Positions 34,012-42,371 of a DNA stretch of 64,000 nt are shown here, in pieces. Below the pieces are notes generated by a model. It was not told the DNA's origin. It searched no databases and saw only the letters and a program-made list of their open reading frames with translations. The stretch's first letter is position 1. The number at the start of each line of letters is the position of its first letter. Both the position numbers and the translations under genes were made by a program. The stretch is from DASVTR01 sp036387475 (GTDB lineage Bacteria > Acidobacteriota > Blastocatellia > Pyrinomonadales > Pyrinomonadaceae). The DNA is taken from NCBI GenBank assembly GCA_036387475.1, contig DASVTR010000013.1:248001-312000 (forward strand), read 5' to 3'.

Positions 34012-34839
34012 ATGTTTGTTGATTCGCACGCGCACATTGATGGTGTTGAGTATGACGCTGATCGCGACGAGATGATCGAGCGCGCACGCGCCGCCGGAGT
34101 CGTCGCCATCCTGAATGTCGGGACGGGCGACCCGCACAGCGGAACGCTTGAGCGCGCTGTCAGGGTGGCGGAACAGTACGAAAACGTTTACGCGGCTGTC
34201 GGCGTCCATCCGCACGACGCGCGCTTGTTTGACGACGCAGCCGAGCGGCGCTTGAGCGAGCTAGTGCGGCGCAGCGAGCGCGTCATCGCCTGGGGCGAAA
34301 TCGGGCTTGATTATCATTACGACCATTCGCCGCGCGAGGTGCAGCGCGAAGTCTTCAGGCGACAGTTGCGGTTAGCGCGCGAGGCTCGGCTTCCCGTCAT
34401 TATTCATTCGCGCGAGGCGGATGATGAGACAATCGCTATCCTGCGTGAAGAATGGCAAGGCTCAGAACGCGGCGGGGTGATGCACTGCTTTGGCGGAAGC
34501 CTTGCGATGGCCGGGAGCGCTTTAGAGCTTGGCTTTACAATCTCTTTCGCCGGGAATGTGACTTTTAAGAAGGCTGAGAATCTGCGCGAGGCGGCGCGGA
34601 TTGTTCCGCTTGATCGCTTATTTATCGAAACGGATTGCCCGTATCTCACGCCCGTGCCTTTCCGCGGCAAGCGCAACGAACCTGCGCGCGTCGTGGAGGT
34701 CGCACGCTGCCTCGCAGACTTGCACAAGCTCGAAACGGAAGAAATCGGACGCGTGACCGCCGAAAATTTCTTTCGCTTCTTCAATCTGGACACGCTTGAC
34801 CGGAAGCCGCCGAAACTCTCAGCGCATCCTTCATCCTAG
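34012..34839 (+). CDS. TatD-family metal-dependent hydrolase (3'-5' DNase)
   Basis: A 275-residue TIM-barrel hydrolase. Metal ligands and motifs: FVDSHAHID (His-x-His), AWGEIGLDYHYDHSPREVQ (Glu), LPVIIHSREADDE (His), GVMHCFGGS (His), and ETDCPYLTPVPFRGKRNEPA (Asp). TatD proteins act as metal-dependent exonucleases or quality-control deacylases; the exact role here is not readable. ATG 34012 begins the fold at residue 2; the upstream in-frame extension is encoded by repeat sequence and is not believed. metG-tatD adjacency is common in bacteria. Confidence 0.9.
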   Translation: MFVDSHAHIDGVEYDADRDEMIERARAAGVVAILNVGTGDPHSGTLERAVRVAEQYENVYAAVGVHPHDARLFDDAAERRLSELVRRSERVIAWGEIGLDYHYDHSPREVQREVFRRQLRLAREARLPVIIHSREADDETIAILREEWQGSERGGVMHCFGGSLAMAGSALELGFTISFAGNVTFKKAENLREAARIVPLDRLFIETDCPYLTPVPFRGKRNEPARVVEVARCLADLHKLETEEIGRVTAENFFRFFNLDTLDRKPPKLSAHPSS

Positions 34840-34881
34840 AGCAGAAAGCCGAAGCAGAACTTTCATCGCGCTCCGGTTTGA

Positions 34882-34890
34882 TGTTATGCT
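34882..34890 (+). promoter_or_regulatory. Possible extended -10 promoter for yajQ
   Basis: TGTTATGCT (TG-n-TATGCT) 36 bp before the yajQ ATG, with a weak -35 TTCATC 17 bp upstream (34862-34867). A sequence match only. Confidence 0.35.
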
Positions 34891-34925
34891 CACGCGTTGT
34901 TTCAAATTGAATGTTTTAGAAACTT

Positions 34926-35423
34926 ATGGCCCAGCAGAATTCATTCGACATCGTTTCCGAGGTTGACCGTGCGGAAATTACCAACGCCATCAACCAGACG
35001 ATGAAAGAGGTCGGGCAGCGTTTCGATTTTAAGGGCAGCGCGGCGCGCGTCGCATTGGAAGACAATGAATTGGTCTTGACCGCCGAAGACGAGACGCGGC
35101 TGCGCAACATGAACGACATTCTTCAGCAAAAACTCGTTCGGCGCGGCGTGCCGCTCAAAGCTTTCAGTTACGGCAAGGCAGAACCGGCGGCGGGCAGTAC
35201 GCTTCGCCAGCGTGTGCAGATTCAGCAGGGCATTCCGCAGGATAAGGCAAAAGAGATAGTCAAGTTTATCAAGGACACGAAAGCAAAGGTGCAGGCCGCG
35301 ATTCAGTCGGATACCGTGAGAGTCACAGGCAAAGACCGCGATACCTTGCAGGACGTTATCGCCAAATTGAAAGCCAAAGATTTCGGCATCAATATGCAGT
35401 TTACAAATTACCGCTCAAACTGA
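34926..35423 (+). CDS. yajQ: YajQ-family nucleotide-binding protein
   Basis: A 165-residue protein of the YajQ (DUF520) family, two ferredoxin-like domains that bind nucleotides; in Xanthomonas and Pseudomonas a member binds cyclic di-GMP and acts on a LysR regulator. Seen: NSFDIVSEVDRAEITNAINQ, RFDFKGS at the first strand, the central GKAEPAAGSTLRQRVQIQQG and the C-terminal FGINMQFTNYR. It is complete and of normal length. No LysR partner is nearby, so its role in this organism is open. Confidence 0.92.
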   Translation: MAQQNSFDIVSEVDRAEITNAINQTMKEVGQRFDFKGSAARVALEDNELVLTAEDETRLRNMNDILQQKLVRRGVPLKAFSYGKAEPAAGSTLRQRVQIQQGIPQDKAKEIVKFIKDTKAKVQAAIQSDTVRVTGKDRDTLQDVIAKLKAKDFGINMQFTNYRSN

Positions 35424-35435
35424 GAGATAGAGGCT

Positions 35436-35514
35436 GGGGGTCAGAGGTTGGAGGTCAGTTGCCAATCAGAATTGAAAACTAATCTCTGACTTTTAACCTC
35501 TGACATCTGACTTA
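35436..35514. repeat. Intergenic inverted array, AGGTCAG heptamers
   Basis: GGGGGTCAGAGGTTGGAGGT(CAGT) at 35436-35459 faces 35481-35514, AATCTCTGAC...CTGACATCTGACTTA. It ends two bases before the polyprenyl synthase ATG. Confidence 0.8.
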
Positions 35515-35516
35515 TT

Positions 35517-36536
35517 ATGTCTACGTCAAGCAATGTCGCCGCGATGATTGATCCGCAGATTTCGGCGCGGCGCATTTTCAAATTGATTGCCGACGAACTG
35601 TCGCTCGTCGAAGAGGAATTTGAGCGGCAGGCTCGCTCTAATATTCAGGTGATCTCTTACCTGGGCGATTACCTGCGCGCTTCGGGCGGAAAACGTGTGC
35701 GCCCGGCGCTGACTATCCTGGCAAACTATGCGGTCGGCGGCGATGCCTCGCGCGCTAACTCGATTCGGATGGCCGCCGTGATGGAGTTTCTGCATACGGC
35801 GACGCTCGTTCACGATGACATTATTGACAACGCGGAGACGCGGCGTAATCGCCCTTCGATTAACTCTCGCTTCGGTAATCAAACCGCAGTGCTGATGGGC
35901 GACTGGCTTTACATGACCGCCTTCGAGACCAGCCTTTCGGAGCGCTCGCTGCCTATCCTGGATATTCTCACCGCCGTGACGCGCAAGATGACGGAGGGTG
36001 AGCTACTGCAATTGACGTTGCTCGGTCGCACGGATATTTCCGAGGAGCAGTATTTCGATATTCTGCAACGCAAGACGGCCTTCCTCTTTAGCGCCTGTTG
36101 TGAAATCGGTGCGATTCTAGGCAGTGCCGATTCCGAGCGGCAGAAGGCGCTCGGTAGTTACGGCCTGCAACTCGGCACGGCCTTTCAACTCGCCGATGAT
36201 TTGCTCGACTTCACAGCCACAGACGAAGTGCTTGGGAAAGCGGCTGGCGCTGATTTGCTGGAAGGCAAGCTGACGCTGCCTTTGATTTATCTGCTGGAGC
36301 AGGATTCGTCTCTGCGTTCAGCCGTGCAGACGGTGATGCGCGAAGGGAACTACCGAAACGTCAGGAGAGAAGTGTTGCTCGAAGCCGTCGAAGGAAGCGG
36401 CGCACTTGAACGCGCGAAAGAGCGCGCGTCGGAGTTTGCGGAAGCGGCGCGGCGCTCGCTTGAATCGCTGCCCGATTCTCAATACACAGACGCCTTGCTA
36501 TCGATTCCAACCTATATTATCGAACGAGACAGATGA
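35517..36536 (+). CDS. Trans-polyprenyl diphosphate synthase
   Basis: A 339-residue isoprenoid chain-elongating enzyme. GGKRVRPAL, first aspartate-rich motif LVHDDIIDNAETRRNRPS, GNQTAVLMGDWLYMTAF, Lys-Thr in RKTAFLFSACCE, and second aspartate-rich motif FQLADDLLDFTA are all present. Bulky residues before the first motif (MEFLHTATL) suggest a long product, likely the quinone side chain; exact chain length cannot be stated. The next gene starts seven bases after its stop, so the two form an operon. Confidence 0.92.
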   Translation: MSTSSNVAAMIDPQISARRIFKLIADELSLVEEEFERQARSNIQVISYLGDYLRASGGKRVRPALTILANYAVGGDASRANSIRMAAVMEFLHTATLVHDDIIDNAETRRNRPSINSRFGNQTAVLMGDWLYMTAFETSLSERSLPILDILTAVTRKMTEGELLQLTLLGRTDISEEQYFDILQRKTAFLFSACCEIGAILGSADSERQKALGSYGLQLGTAFQLADDLLDFTATDEVLGKAAGADLLEGKLTLPLIYLLEQDSSLRSAVQTVMREGNYRNVRREVLLEAVEGSGALERAKERASEFAEAARRSLESLPDSQYTDALLSIPTYIIERDR

Positions 36537-36543
36537 AACCCTG

Positions 36544-37119
36544 ATGGCTAACGAAAATCTGATTTCGACGCTCGAACAGAGTTTGCGACAGGCTCGCGCC
36601 GCACGCACGAGACTGGCCGCGCGCCTCGCAGAACTTGAGGCCGAAGCCGAAACCGTCCGCGCAGAATTGCACGAGATGGATACGCTGACGGGCCAAACGG
36701 AAGGCGCTATCTTCCGCTTGCTCTCGTCTGTCCTGAGCGCCAACTCTACGCCGCAGCCCACGCCTTCCGATGCGGAATTGGAAGCAGCGCTCCGACATGA
36801 TACCGTGCGCGTAGCGCAGCCGCCGCGTGAGCCTACACATAAGCATCACATTCCGCCGCTTCGCACGGACGTTGAAGTCAAGAGCGACAGATTCGCCGAC
36901 CGCACAATCTCATACGCGGCGACGGCCTTGCTCAGAGAATCAAGAGAGCCTCTGCACGTCAACGAGATTTATAATCGCCTACTCGAAGGTGGCTTCAATT
37001 TCACAGGGCACAATCCGACCATCAGCATCGCCGTCTCGCTCAATCGCAATCCACGCTTTCGCAAGGTCGCGCCCGGCACGTTTGATCTGGTGATGCGCGA
37101 TGCGTCGCAGGCTTCATAA
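36544..37119 (+). CDS. Coiled-coil protein with C-terminal HARE-HTH winged helix
   Basis: A 191-residue protein. Residues 5-60 are a heptad-rich coiled coil (LEQSLRQARAARTRLAARLA). Residues about 118-185 resemble the HARE-HTH domain (YAATALLRESREPLHVNEIY, GFNFTGHNPTISIAVSLNRN, FRKVAPGTFDL), a winged helix also found in RNA polymerase delta subunit and eukaryotic ASXL proteins, proposed to bind DNA or modified bases. No enzyme domain. It follows the polyprenyl synthase by seven bases; an upstream start would overlap that gene. It may be a DNA-binding regulator; this is inference. Confidence 0.75.
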   Translation: MANENLISTLEQSLRQARAARTRLAARLAELEAEAETVRAELHEMDTLTGQTEGAIFRLLSSVLSANSTPQPTPSDAELEAALRHDTVRVAQPPREPTHKHHIPPLRTDVEVKSDRFADRTISYAATALLRESREPLHVNEIYNRLLEGGFNFTGHNPTISIAVSLNRNPRFRKVAPGTFDLVMRDASQAS

Positions 37120-37164
37120 GCAAGAATTTCAATCAGGGCTTTCTCTGTTACATGGGTGGGCGCT

Positions 37165-38163
37165 ATGCGTTCGATGATCCTCGCGGCTGGCTATGGGACG
37201 CGCCTTTGGCCTCTGACAGTTGACCGTACCAAGCCAGCCATTCCCGTTCTGAATCGCCCGCTAGTCGGTTACGTAGCGGAATACCTCTCCGGCTATGGTT
37301 GCACAGACGTAGTCGTTAATCTTCATCATCAACCTGAATCCGTGCGCCGCGCGCTCGGCGACGGCAGCCGTTTCGGCGTGCGGCTTCATTACGTCTTCGA
37401 GCCGGAAATACTCGGAACGAGCGGCGCGCTCGATAACGCGCGGGAACTGCTCGGTGATAGCACCTTCGTCGTCGTCAACGGCAAGATCGTCACGGACATT
37501 AACCTGACAGAAGCCTTTGAAACGCATCGCCGTACGGGTGCGCTTGCCACTCTCGTCCTGCAACGAAACAAAGCGCGCGAACGCTTCAGCATCGTGGAAA
37601 CACGCGACGGCTTGGTGACAGGTTTCGGCGGGATGCCCGCACCTCCGTCTAATAACGACGGCGATAATCAAGCGGACACCGAAGCGCCCTTGATGTTCAC
37701 AGGCATACAGATTCTTGAGCCGCGAATTTTCGATTACATTCCGCGCAACGTCTTTTCACACACGACGACAGACGTTTACCCGCAGGCCATCGCACAGGGC
37801 GAACCCGTTGCTGCGCACATAGCAGACGGCCACTGGTACGAGCTTTCGACCATCCCGCGTTACCTTGAGATAAACCTCGCGCTGCTGGCATCACAGAACA
37901 GGGATGTACTGTCAGGAGAGAATTGTCGAATCTCTGCGGGCGCGGATGTTCGCCAATCAATCCTGTGGGACGATGTGACGATTGAAGAGGGTGCGCACGT
38001 GTCACGCTCGATTCTGGCAGACGGCGTGCGTATCCTTGCGGGCGAGCAGATAGAGAATGCGGCGGTCGTGCGCGCGTCGCTTGTGCGCGGAGAGGAGCCG
38101 CCGCCGAAGGCGCTCCATGGAGATTTTCGGGGCGATAACTTTGTCGTCCCGCTGCCGCAGTGA
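37165..38163 (+). CDS. Sugar-phosphate nucleotidyltransferase, MurU-like
   Basis: A 332-residue nucleotidyltransferase. N-terminal signature ILAAGYGTRLWPLTVDRTKP with the activating Lys; FVVVNGKIVTDINL for the metal Asp region; FTGIQILEPRIFDYIP; and GHWYELSTIPRYLEINLALL. A short left-handed beta-helix tail (ENCRISAGADVRQSILWDDV) follows. The next gene on the same strand is an AmgK-like kinase, and MurU-AmgK pairs convert MurNAc to UDP-MurNAc; this supports MurU, while mannose-1-phosphate guanylyltransferase remains possible. ATG 37165 is preferred over GTG 37156. A hairpin at 38195-38224 separates it from amgK. Confidence 0.78.
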   Translation: MRSMILAAGYGTRLWPLTVDRTKPAIPVLNRPLVGYVAEYLSGYGCTDVVVNLHHQPESVRRALGDGSRFGVRLHYVFEPEILGTSGALDNARELLGDSTFVVVNGKIVTDINLTEAFETHRRTGALATLVLQRNKARERFSIVETRDGLVTGFGGMPAPPSNNDGDNQADTEAPLMFTGIQILEPRIFDYIPRNVFSHTTTDVYPQAIAQGEPVAAHIADGHWYELSTIPRYLEINLALLASQNRDVLSGENCRISAGADVRQSILWDDVTIEEGAHVSRSILADGVRILAGEQIENAAVVRASLVRGEEPPPKALHGDFRGDNFVVPLPQ

Positions 38164-38194
38164 TACAATCTCAAAACTCAAAGAACAGGAGACG

Positions 38195-38224
38195 GGCGGG
38201 ACGTTGCTGAAAATTCGTCCCGCC
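38195..38224 (+). terminator. Hairpin between the MurU-like and AmgK-like genes
   Basis: A 9-bp perfect stem, GGCGGGACG (38195-38203) with CGTCCCGCC (38216-38224), loop 12 nt, followed by GCTTTATA. Confidence 0.65.
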
Positions 38225-38273
38225 GCTTTATAGAGAGCCTATCGCGTGCGCTCTCTCCAGATTCCGTCATTTC

Positions 38274-39329
38274 ATGAGTCAAGCTCCGCAAGTCAATTCA
38301 ACGACCTTTGCCGAACCCGCGCGCCAGCGGCTCATTACATATCTGTCGGGCAAGGGAAAAGTCGCCGTCGAGAAAATTCACGCGCTGACGCCGGATGCTT
38401 CCACACGCGAATATTTTCGCATTCCCTGGAAACGCGGCACGGCCATCGCCGCCGTTTATCCTGAACCCTTCGACCCGGAGTTTCACCCCTTTCTAGACGT
38501 GACGCGGCTTTTTGCCGAAGGTGAACTGCCCGTGCCTGAGATTCTGGCTGTTGACGCGAGCGCAGGAATCATCGTGCAGGAGGATTTGGGCGACAGGCAG
38601 TTGCGCCTTGTTTACGAATCCGCGTCCGAAGAGGAAAGCGAAGCTTATAAAGAGCGCGCCATTGGTTTGATAGCGCAGATTCAGGCGACGACCGCCAAAG
38701 CCTACGAACGCGGCTCAATCGCCAGCCGCCTCGCCTTTGACGAAGCGAAGCTCGCCTGGGAACTCAACTTTTTCTTCGAGCATTATTTTGGCAGCCTGCG
38801 CGGCGAGAAGCTTTCGCACGGCGAGGCCGCAGAATTAAAGGCGGAGATGAATGACATCGCGGCTGAACTCGCCTCACGCCCGCGCGTCCTCTGTCATCGT
38901 GATTATCACGCGGCCAACCTGATTGTTGACCGTAAAGGCGACTTGCGCATCATTGATTATCAGGATGCGCGTATGGGTCCAGCCAGCTATGACCTTGTGT
39001 CTCTGCTCTTAGACCGTCAAACGCATTCTCCCTCGCTGGCGGAGGTGCGCGGGCACAGGCTTTATTTAATCGAAGAGCGCAGGCGCTTTGGACTCGATGC
39101 GCTCGACCCTGACGACTTCGCCTGGGAGTTTCGCTTGATGACAGTCCAGCGGGTGCTCAAGGCCATCGGGACTTTTTCATATCAAACGGCGGTCTGCGGG
39201 CGCGGCGCGACTTACGCGCAATTCATTCAGCCGATGTTTATGATCGTGCTTCAGGCCGCCGAATGGCTCAACCGTTTCCCGGCCCTGCGCCGCGCAATCT
39301 CAACACGGATAAAAAGCAGTGATGAATAA
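38274..39329 (+). CDS. AmgK-like anomeric sugar kinase (aminoglycoside phosphotransferase fold)
   Basis: A 351-residue kinase of the APH fold. LTPDASTREYFRIPWKRGTA at the nucleotide-loop region resembles the GDAS..RRYFR motif of AmgK, the MurNAc/GlcNAc anomeric kinase of peptidoglycan recycling; IIVQEDLGDRQLR, the catalytic loop LCHRDYHAANLIV and the metal Asp in LRIIDYQDARMGPASYDLVS are present. Together with the MurU-like gene before it and NamZ at 60546, it suggests a MurNAc salvage pathway. True aminoglycoside resistance is not supported. Length is normal for AmgK. Confidence 0.8.
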   Translation: MSQAPQVNSTTFAEPARQRLITYLSGKGKVAVEKIHALTPDASTREYFRIPWKRGTAIAAVYPEPFDPEFHPFLDVTRLFAEGELPVPEILAVDASAGIIVQEDLGDRQLRLVYESASEEESEAYKERAIGLIAQIQATTAKAYERGSIASRLAFDEAKLAWELNFFFEHYFGSLRGEKLSHGEAAELKAEMNDIAAELASRPRVLCHRDYHAANLIVDRKGDLRIIDYQDARMGPASYDLVSLLLDRQTHSPSLAEVRGHRLYLIEERRRFGLDALDPDDFAWEFRLMTVQRVLKAIGTFSYQTAVCGRGATYAQFIQPMFMIVLQAAEWLNRFPALRRAISTRIKSSDE

Positions 39330-39335
39330 GAGCAG

Positions 39336-39442
39336 GGGTCAGAAGTCAGGAGTCGGAAGTAAAGAAAAACAGGAAGAAAAGAAAATCTGTAAAAGCGTGT
39401 TTCAGCCTCTAATTCTGGATTCTGACTCCTGACTTCTGCTTT
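39336..39442. repeat. Intergenic inverted array, AGTCAGG heptamers
   Basis: GGGGTCAGAAGTCAGGAGTC(GGAAG) 39336-39360 faces GGATTCTGACTCCTGACTTC(TGCTT) 39418-39442; the 57-bp spacer is A-rich. It lies between amgK-like and asnS genes. Confidence 0.85.
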
Positions 39443-39451
39443 AGAACTTGC

Positions 39452-40765
39452 ATGAATCAAATATACATTAACCAGCTATCACAGCATGTCGGTGAGGAAG
39501 TCACTTTGAAGGGGTGGCTTTATAATCTGCGTTCGAGCGGGAAACTTTTGTTTCCGCAGTTGCGAGACGGCACAGGGATAGTGCAGTGCGTGGTCTTCAA
39601 GAAAAACGTTGACGAGAAAGTCTGGGATGCGCTCAAGGGTTTAGGGCAGGAGTCAGCGATAGCGATACGGGGCAGTGTGCGCGCGGACGAGAGAGCGCCG
39701 GGCGGATATGAGATCGATGTCACTGCTGCCGAAGTCGTGAGCGAAGCGCATGATTATCCCATCACACCCAAGGAGCACGGCACTGAATTTTTGATGGATC
39801 ATCGCCACCTCTGGCTGCGCTCGCGCCGCCAGCACGCGATTTTGAAAGTGCGCCATACGGTTGTGAAAGCCGTGCGTGATTTTCTCGATAATGATGGCTT
39901 CACGCTTGCCGATTCGCCGATCTTCACGCCCGCTGCGTGCGAAGGAACGACGACGCTTTTTGAAGTTGACTACTTTGAGGACGCTAAGGCATACCTGACG
40001 CAATCAGGCCAACTCTATAACGAAGCGACCGCCGCCGCCTTCGGTAAGGCTTATTGTTTTGGCCCAACCTTTCGCGCGGAAAAATCTAAAACGCGTCGTC
40101 ACCTGACGGAATTCTGGATGGTCGAGCCGGAGGTGGCTTACGCAACGCTCGACGATGTGATGGATTTATGCGAGCGTTTTCTTTCGTACATCGCCGCGCG
40201 CGTGTTGGAAGACCGCGCGGAGGAATTAAAGGTGCTTGAGCGCGACAGGTCGAAATTGGAGTCAATCGTTCCACCATTCCCGCGCGTGCATTACGATAAC
40301 GCCGTTAAGATGTTGCAGGAGGGCCACGAGCGCGGTGAGGTGGAGACGCGCTTCGAGTGGGGCGGCGACTTTGGCGCACCCGATGAGACTTACCTGTCGA
40401 GCAAGTTTGACAGGCCCTTGATGGTGCATCACTACCCGGCGGCGGTGAAGGCTTTCTACATGGCTCGCGACCCGGAGCGCTCAGAGCTTGCGCTCGGCGT
40501 TGACGTGCTCGCGCCCGAAGGCCACGGCGAAGTCATCGGCGGCGGCGAGCGAGCGACCTCGCTTGAATTTCTACGCGAACAAATTAAAGAGCACGATTTG
40601 CCTGAAGAAGCTTTCGATTGGTATTTAGACCTGCGCCGTTATGGGAGCGTGCCGCATGGGGGATTCGGGATGGGCATTGAACGCTGCACGGCTTGGATGT
40701 GCGGCATCGAGCACGTCCGCGAGACCATTCCGTTCCCGCGTATGCTCTATCGCCTCAAACCTTAA
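39452..40765 (+). CDS. asnS: Asparaginyl-tRNA synthetase
   Basis: A 437-residue class IIb synthetase charging tRNA-Asn. An N-terminal OB-fold anticodon-binding domain (EVTLKGWLYNLRSSGKLLFP) is followed by the catalytic core: motif 1 FTLADSPIFTPAACEGTTTL, YLTQSGQLYNEATAAAFGKA, motif 2 FGPTFRAEKSKTRRHLTEFW and motif 3 GFGMGIERCTAW. The ...GTTTLFEVDYF stretch favours AsnRS over AspRS, which has a larger insert domain. Complete. Confidence 0.93.
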   Translation: MNQIYINQLSQHVGEEVTLKGWLYNLRSSGKLLFPQLRDGTGIVQCVVFKKNVDEKVWDALKGLGQESAIAIRGSVRADERAPGGYEIDVTAAEVVSEAHDYPITPKEHGTEFLMDHRHLWLRSRRQHAILKVRHTVVKAVRDFLDNDGFTLADSPIFTPAACEGTTTLFEVDYFEDAKAYLTQSGQLYNEATAAAFGKAYCFGPTFRAEKSKTRRHLTEFWMVEPEVAYATLDDVMDLCERFLSYIAARVLEDRAEELKVLERDRSKLESIVPPFPRVHYDNAVKMLQEGHERGEVETRFEWGGDFGAPDETYLSSKFDRPLMVHHYPAAVKAFYMARDPERSELALGVDVLAPEGHGEVIGGGERATSLEFLREQIKEHDLPEEAFDWYLDLRRYGSVPHGGFGMGIERCTAWMCGIEHVRETIPFPRMLYRLKP

Positions 40766-40772
40766 AGGCAGT

Positions 40773-40845
40773 TAGGAGTCCAGAGTCTGGAGTCTTAAGT
40801 CAAAACGGCTCTTGACTCCTGACTCCTGACTCTGGACTCTAGACT
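40773..40845. repeat. Intergenic inverted array, TGACTCC heptamers
   Basis: TAGGAGTCCAGAGTCTGGAG(TCTT) 40773-40796 faces TTGACTCCTGACTCCTGACT and on to 40845. It ends three bases before the next ATG. Confidence 0.85.
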
Positions 40846-40848
40846 TAT

Positions 40849-41400
40849 ATGAGCGAGACACAAGAAAGAATCGTGACGATTTTCGGCGGCTCACGTTGCG
40901 ATGAAAGCTGCACGGAGTATGCGCAGGCTCGTCGCGTAGGGCAATTGCTGGCCGAGGCCGGTTATACGATTTGCACGGGCGGATACCTGGGCGTGATGGA
41001 AGCAGCGAGTCGAGGTGCGCGCGAGAAGGGCGGAAGAGTGCTCGGCATTGTGATGAATCAATTCAAGGCCGAACCGAATCGCTTTTTGACAGACAAGGTT
41101 GCGACCGAGCATTTCTATGAACGCTTGCAGCGATTGATTACGCGCTCAGTCGGCTTCATAGCCTTGCGCGGCGGCATGGGAACGGTGACGGAGGTTTCGC
41201 TCGTCTGGAATAAATTGCAAACGCGTGTTATCCCGCCGCGACCCGTAGTGCTGCTCGGCGATTGCTGGCCGCCGGTGGTCGAAGTTTGGCGGCAACACTT
41301 GGTCGTCAGCGATAAAGACATAGCCGTCCTTGATTTCGCGGAAACGCCGGAGCAGGCTGTTTCGATTATTACTCACAAGTCAAAAGGAGTGACTGTATGA
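40849..41400 (+). CDS. LOG-family (lysine decarboxylase-like) Rossmann protein
   Basis: A 183-residue protein of the TIGR00725/LOG superfamily. FGGSRCDESCTEYAQARRVG opens the Rossmann fold, GGYLGVMEAASRGAREKGG follows, and RGGMGTVTEVSLVWN is the variant of the PGGxGTxxE motif (first residue Arg, not Pro). LOG enzymes hydrolyse cytokinin-type or other nucleoside monophosphates; with the altered motif the activity is uncertain. Its stop overlaps the next gene start by four bases (ATGA). Confidence 0.78.
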   Translation: MSETQERIVTIFGGSRCDESCTEYAQARRVGQLLAEAGYTICTGGYLGVMEAASRGAREKGGRVLGIVMNQFKAEPNRFLTDKVATEHFYERLQRLITRSVGFIALRGGMGTVTEVSLVWNKLQTRVIPPRPVVLLGDCWPPVVEVWRQHLVVSDKDIAVLDFAETPEQAVSIITHKSKGVTV

Positions 41401-42344
41401 ATTGCCCGCAGTGCGGCGCGGCTCTCAAACCGAACGCTAAATTTTGCGGTGGGTGCGGCTATCGACAGACAGAAGGGCAGCCGATGGCTGGCGCTGCTCC
41501 GCCGGGTGCGTACCCGCCCGCTCCGCCTCCGCCGATGATTCCGCCAACGCCGCCGCCTTACGCCAGTTCTCCGCCGCCCTTTGCAGGTTCTCAAGGCATT
41601 CGTCTGGACACGGACGCGCGCGGGCAAGGACGCGGCTACACCTGGGAAGTCCAACATCAGCCTTCGTTCTCGCTGGCTATTATCAGCCTGCAACCGGAGC
41701 AGTCCATTCAGGCCGAGGCCGGGGCGATGGTTTCGATGTCGGCCAACGTCGAGTTGCAATCAGAGATGAAGGGCGGGCTGTTCGGGGCGCTCAAACGAGC
41801 GGCGGGCGGCGAGTCTGCTTTCGTTTCGACGTTTACGGCGCGCGGCGGCCCTGGTGAGGTCTGCTTTGCGCCGGGCGCGCCGGGCGACATCGCCGGACTC
41901 GAATTGAATAATCAAATGTTCTTCGTCCAATCAAGCTCTTATCTGGCGGGTGATGCCGGGTTGGTTGTTGATACGAAGTGGGGCGGCGCGAAATACTTCT
42001 TCGGCGGCGAGGGGCTGTTCGTTCTACAGGTGAGCGGCAGCGGCCTTTTGCTGCTTTCATCCTTCGGCGCGATCCACCGCAAGAGCCTCGCGCCGGGCGA
42101 GAGATACGTTGTTGACACAGGGCATCTGGTCGCCTGGGAAGGCTCGACGCAGTACACTCTACGAAAAGCGGCGGCTGGCTTTTTCCGCAGCATGATGAGC
42201 GGCGAAGGCATCGTCTCGGAATTTACAGGCCCCGGCGAGCTTTTAATTCAAACGCGAAACCTGCAAGCTTTCGCAGGTCTCCTGAAGCCCTTCTTCCCGA
42301 CGCAATCCGGCGGGAGCGGTTTCAACATCAACATGGGAAGCTAA
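41397..42344 (+). CDS. AIM24/TIGR00266-family protein with N-terminal zinc ribbon
   Basis: A 315-residue protein. Residues 1-20 form a zinc ribbon (MNCPQCGAALKPNAKFCGGC; four Cys), then a Pro/Ala/Gly-rich linker to about 65, then the AIM24 double beta-helix (SIQAEAGAMVSMSANVELQS, GGLFGALKRAAGGESAFVST, VDTGHLVAWEGSTQYTL, GPGELLIQTRN). The family is widespread and of unknown biochemical function; AIM24 is a mitochondrial inner-membrane organiser in yeast. It is translationally coupled to the LOG-like gene and 27 bp ahead of the arginase gene. Confidence 0.85.
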   Translation: MNCPQCGAALKPNAKFCGGCGYRQTEGQPMAGAAPPGAYPPAPPPPMIPPTPPPYASSPPPFAGSQGIRLDTDARGQGRGYTWEVQHQPSFSLAIISLQPEQSIQAEAGAMVSMSANVELQSEMKGGLFGALKRAAGGESAFVSTFTARGGPGEVCFAPGAPGDIAGLELNNQMFFVQSSSYLAGDAGLVVDTKWGGAKYFFGGEGLFVLQVSGSGLLLLSSFGAIHRKSLAPGERYVVDTGHLVAWEGSTQYTLRKAAAGFFRSMMSGEGIVSEFTGPGELLIQTRNLQAFAGLLKPFFPTQSGGSGFNINMGS

Positions 42345-42371
42345 GAAAACTTCCGCTCTAGTTAGTGTTTT

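Noticed and set aside
34882..34890. Full sigma-70 promoters elsewhere
   Set aside because: Several TATAAT-like boxes occur but without -35 partners; only two extended -10 sites were kept, with low confidence.
38274..39329. Aminoglycoside resistance kinase
   Set aside because: The N-terminal motif and the adjacent nucleotidyltransferase fit AmgK of wall recycling.
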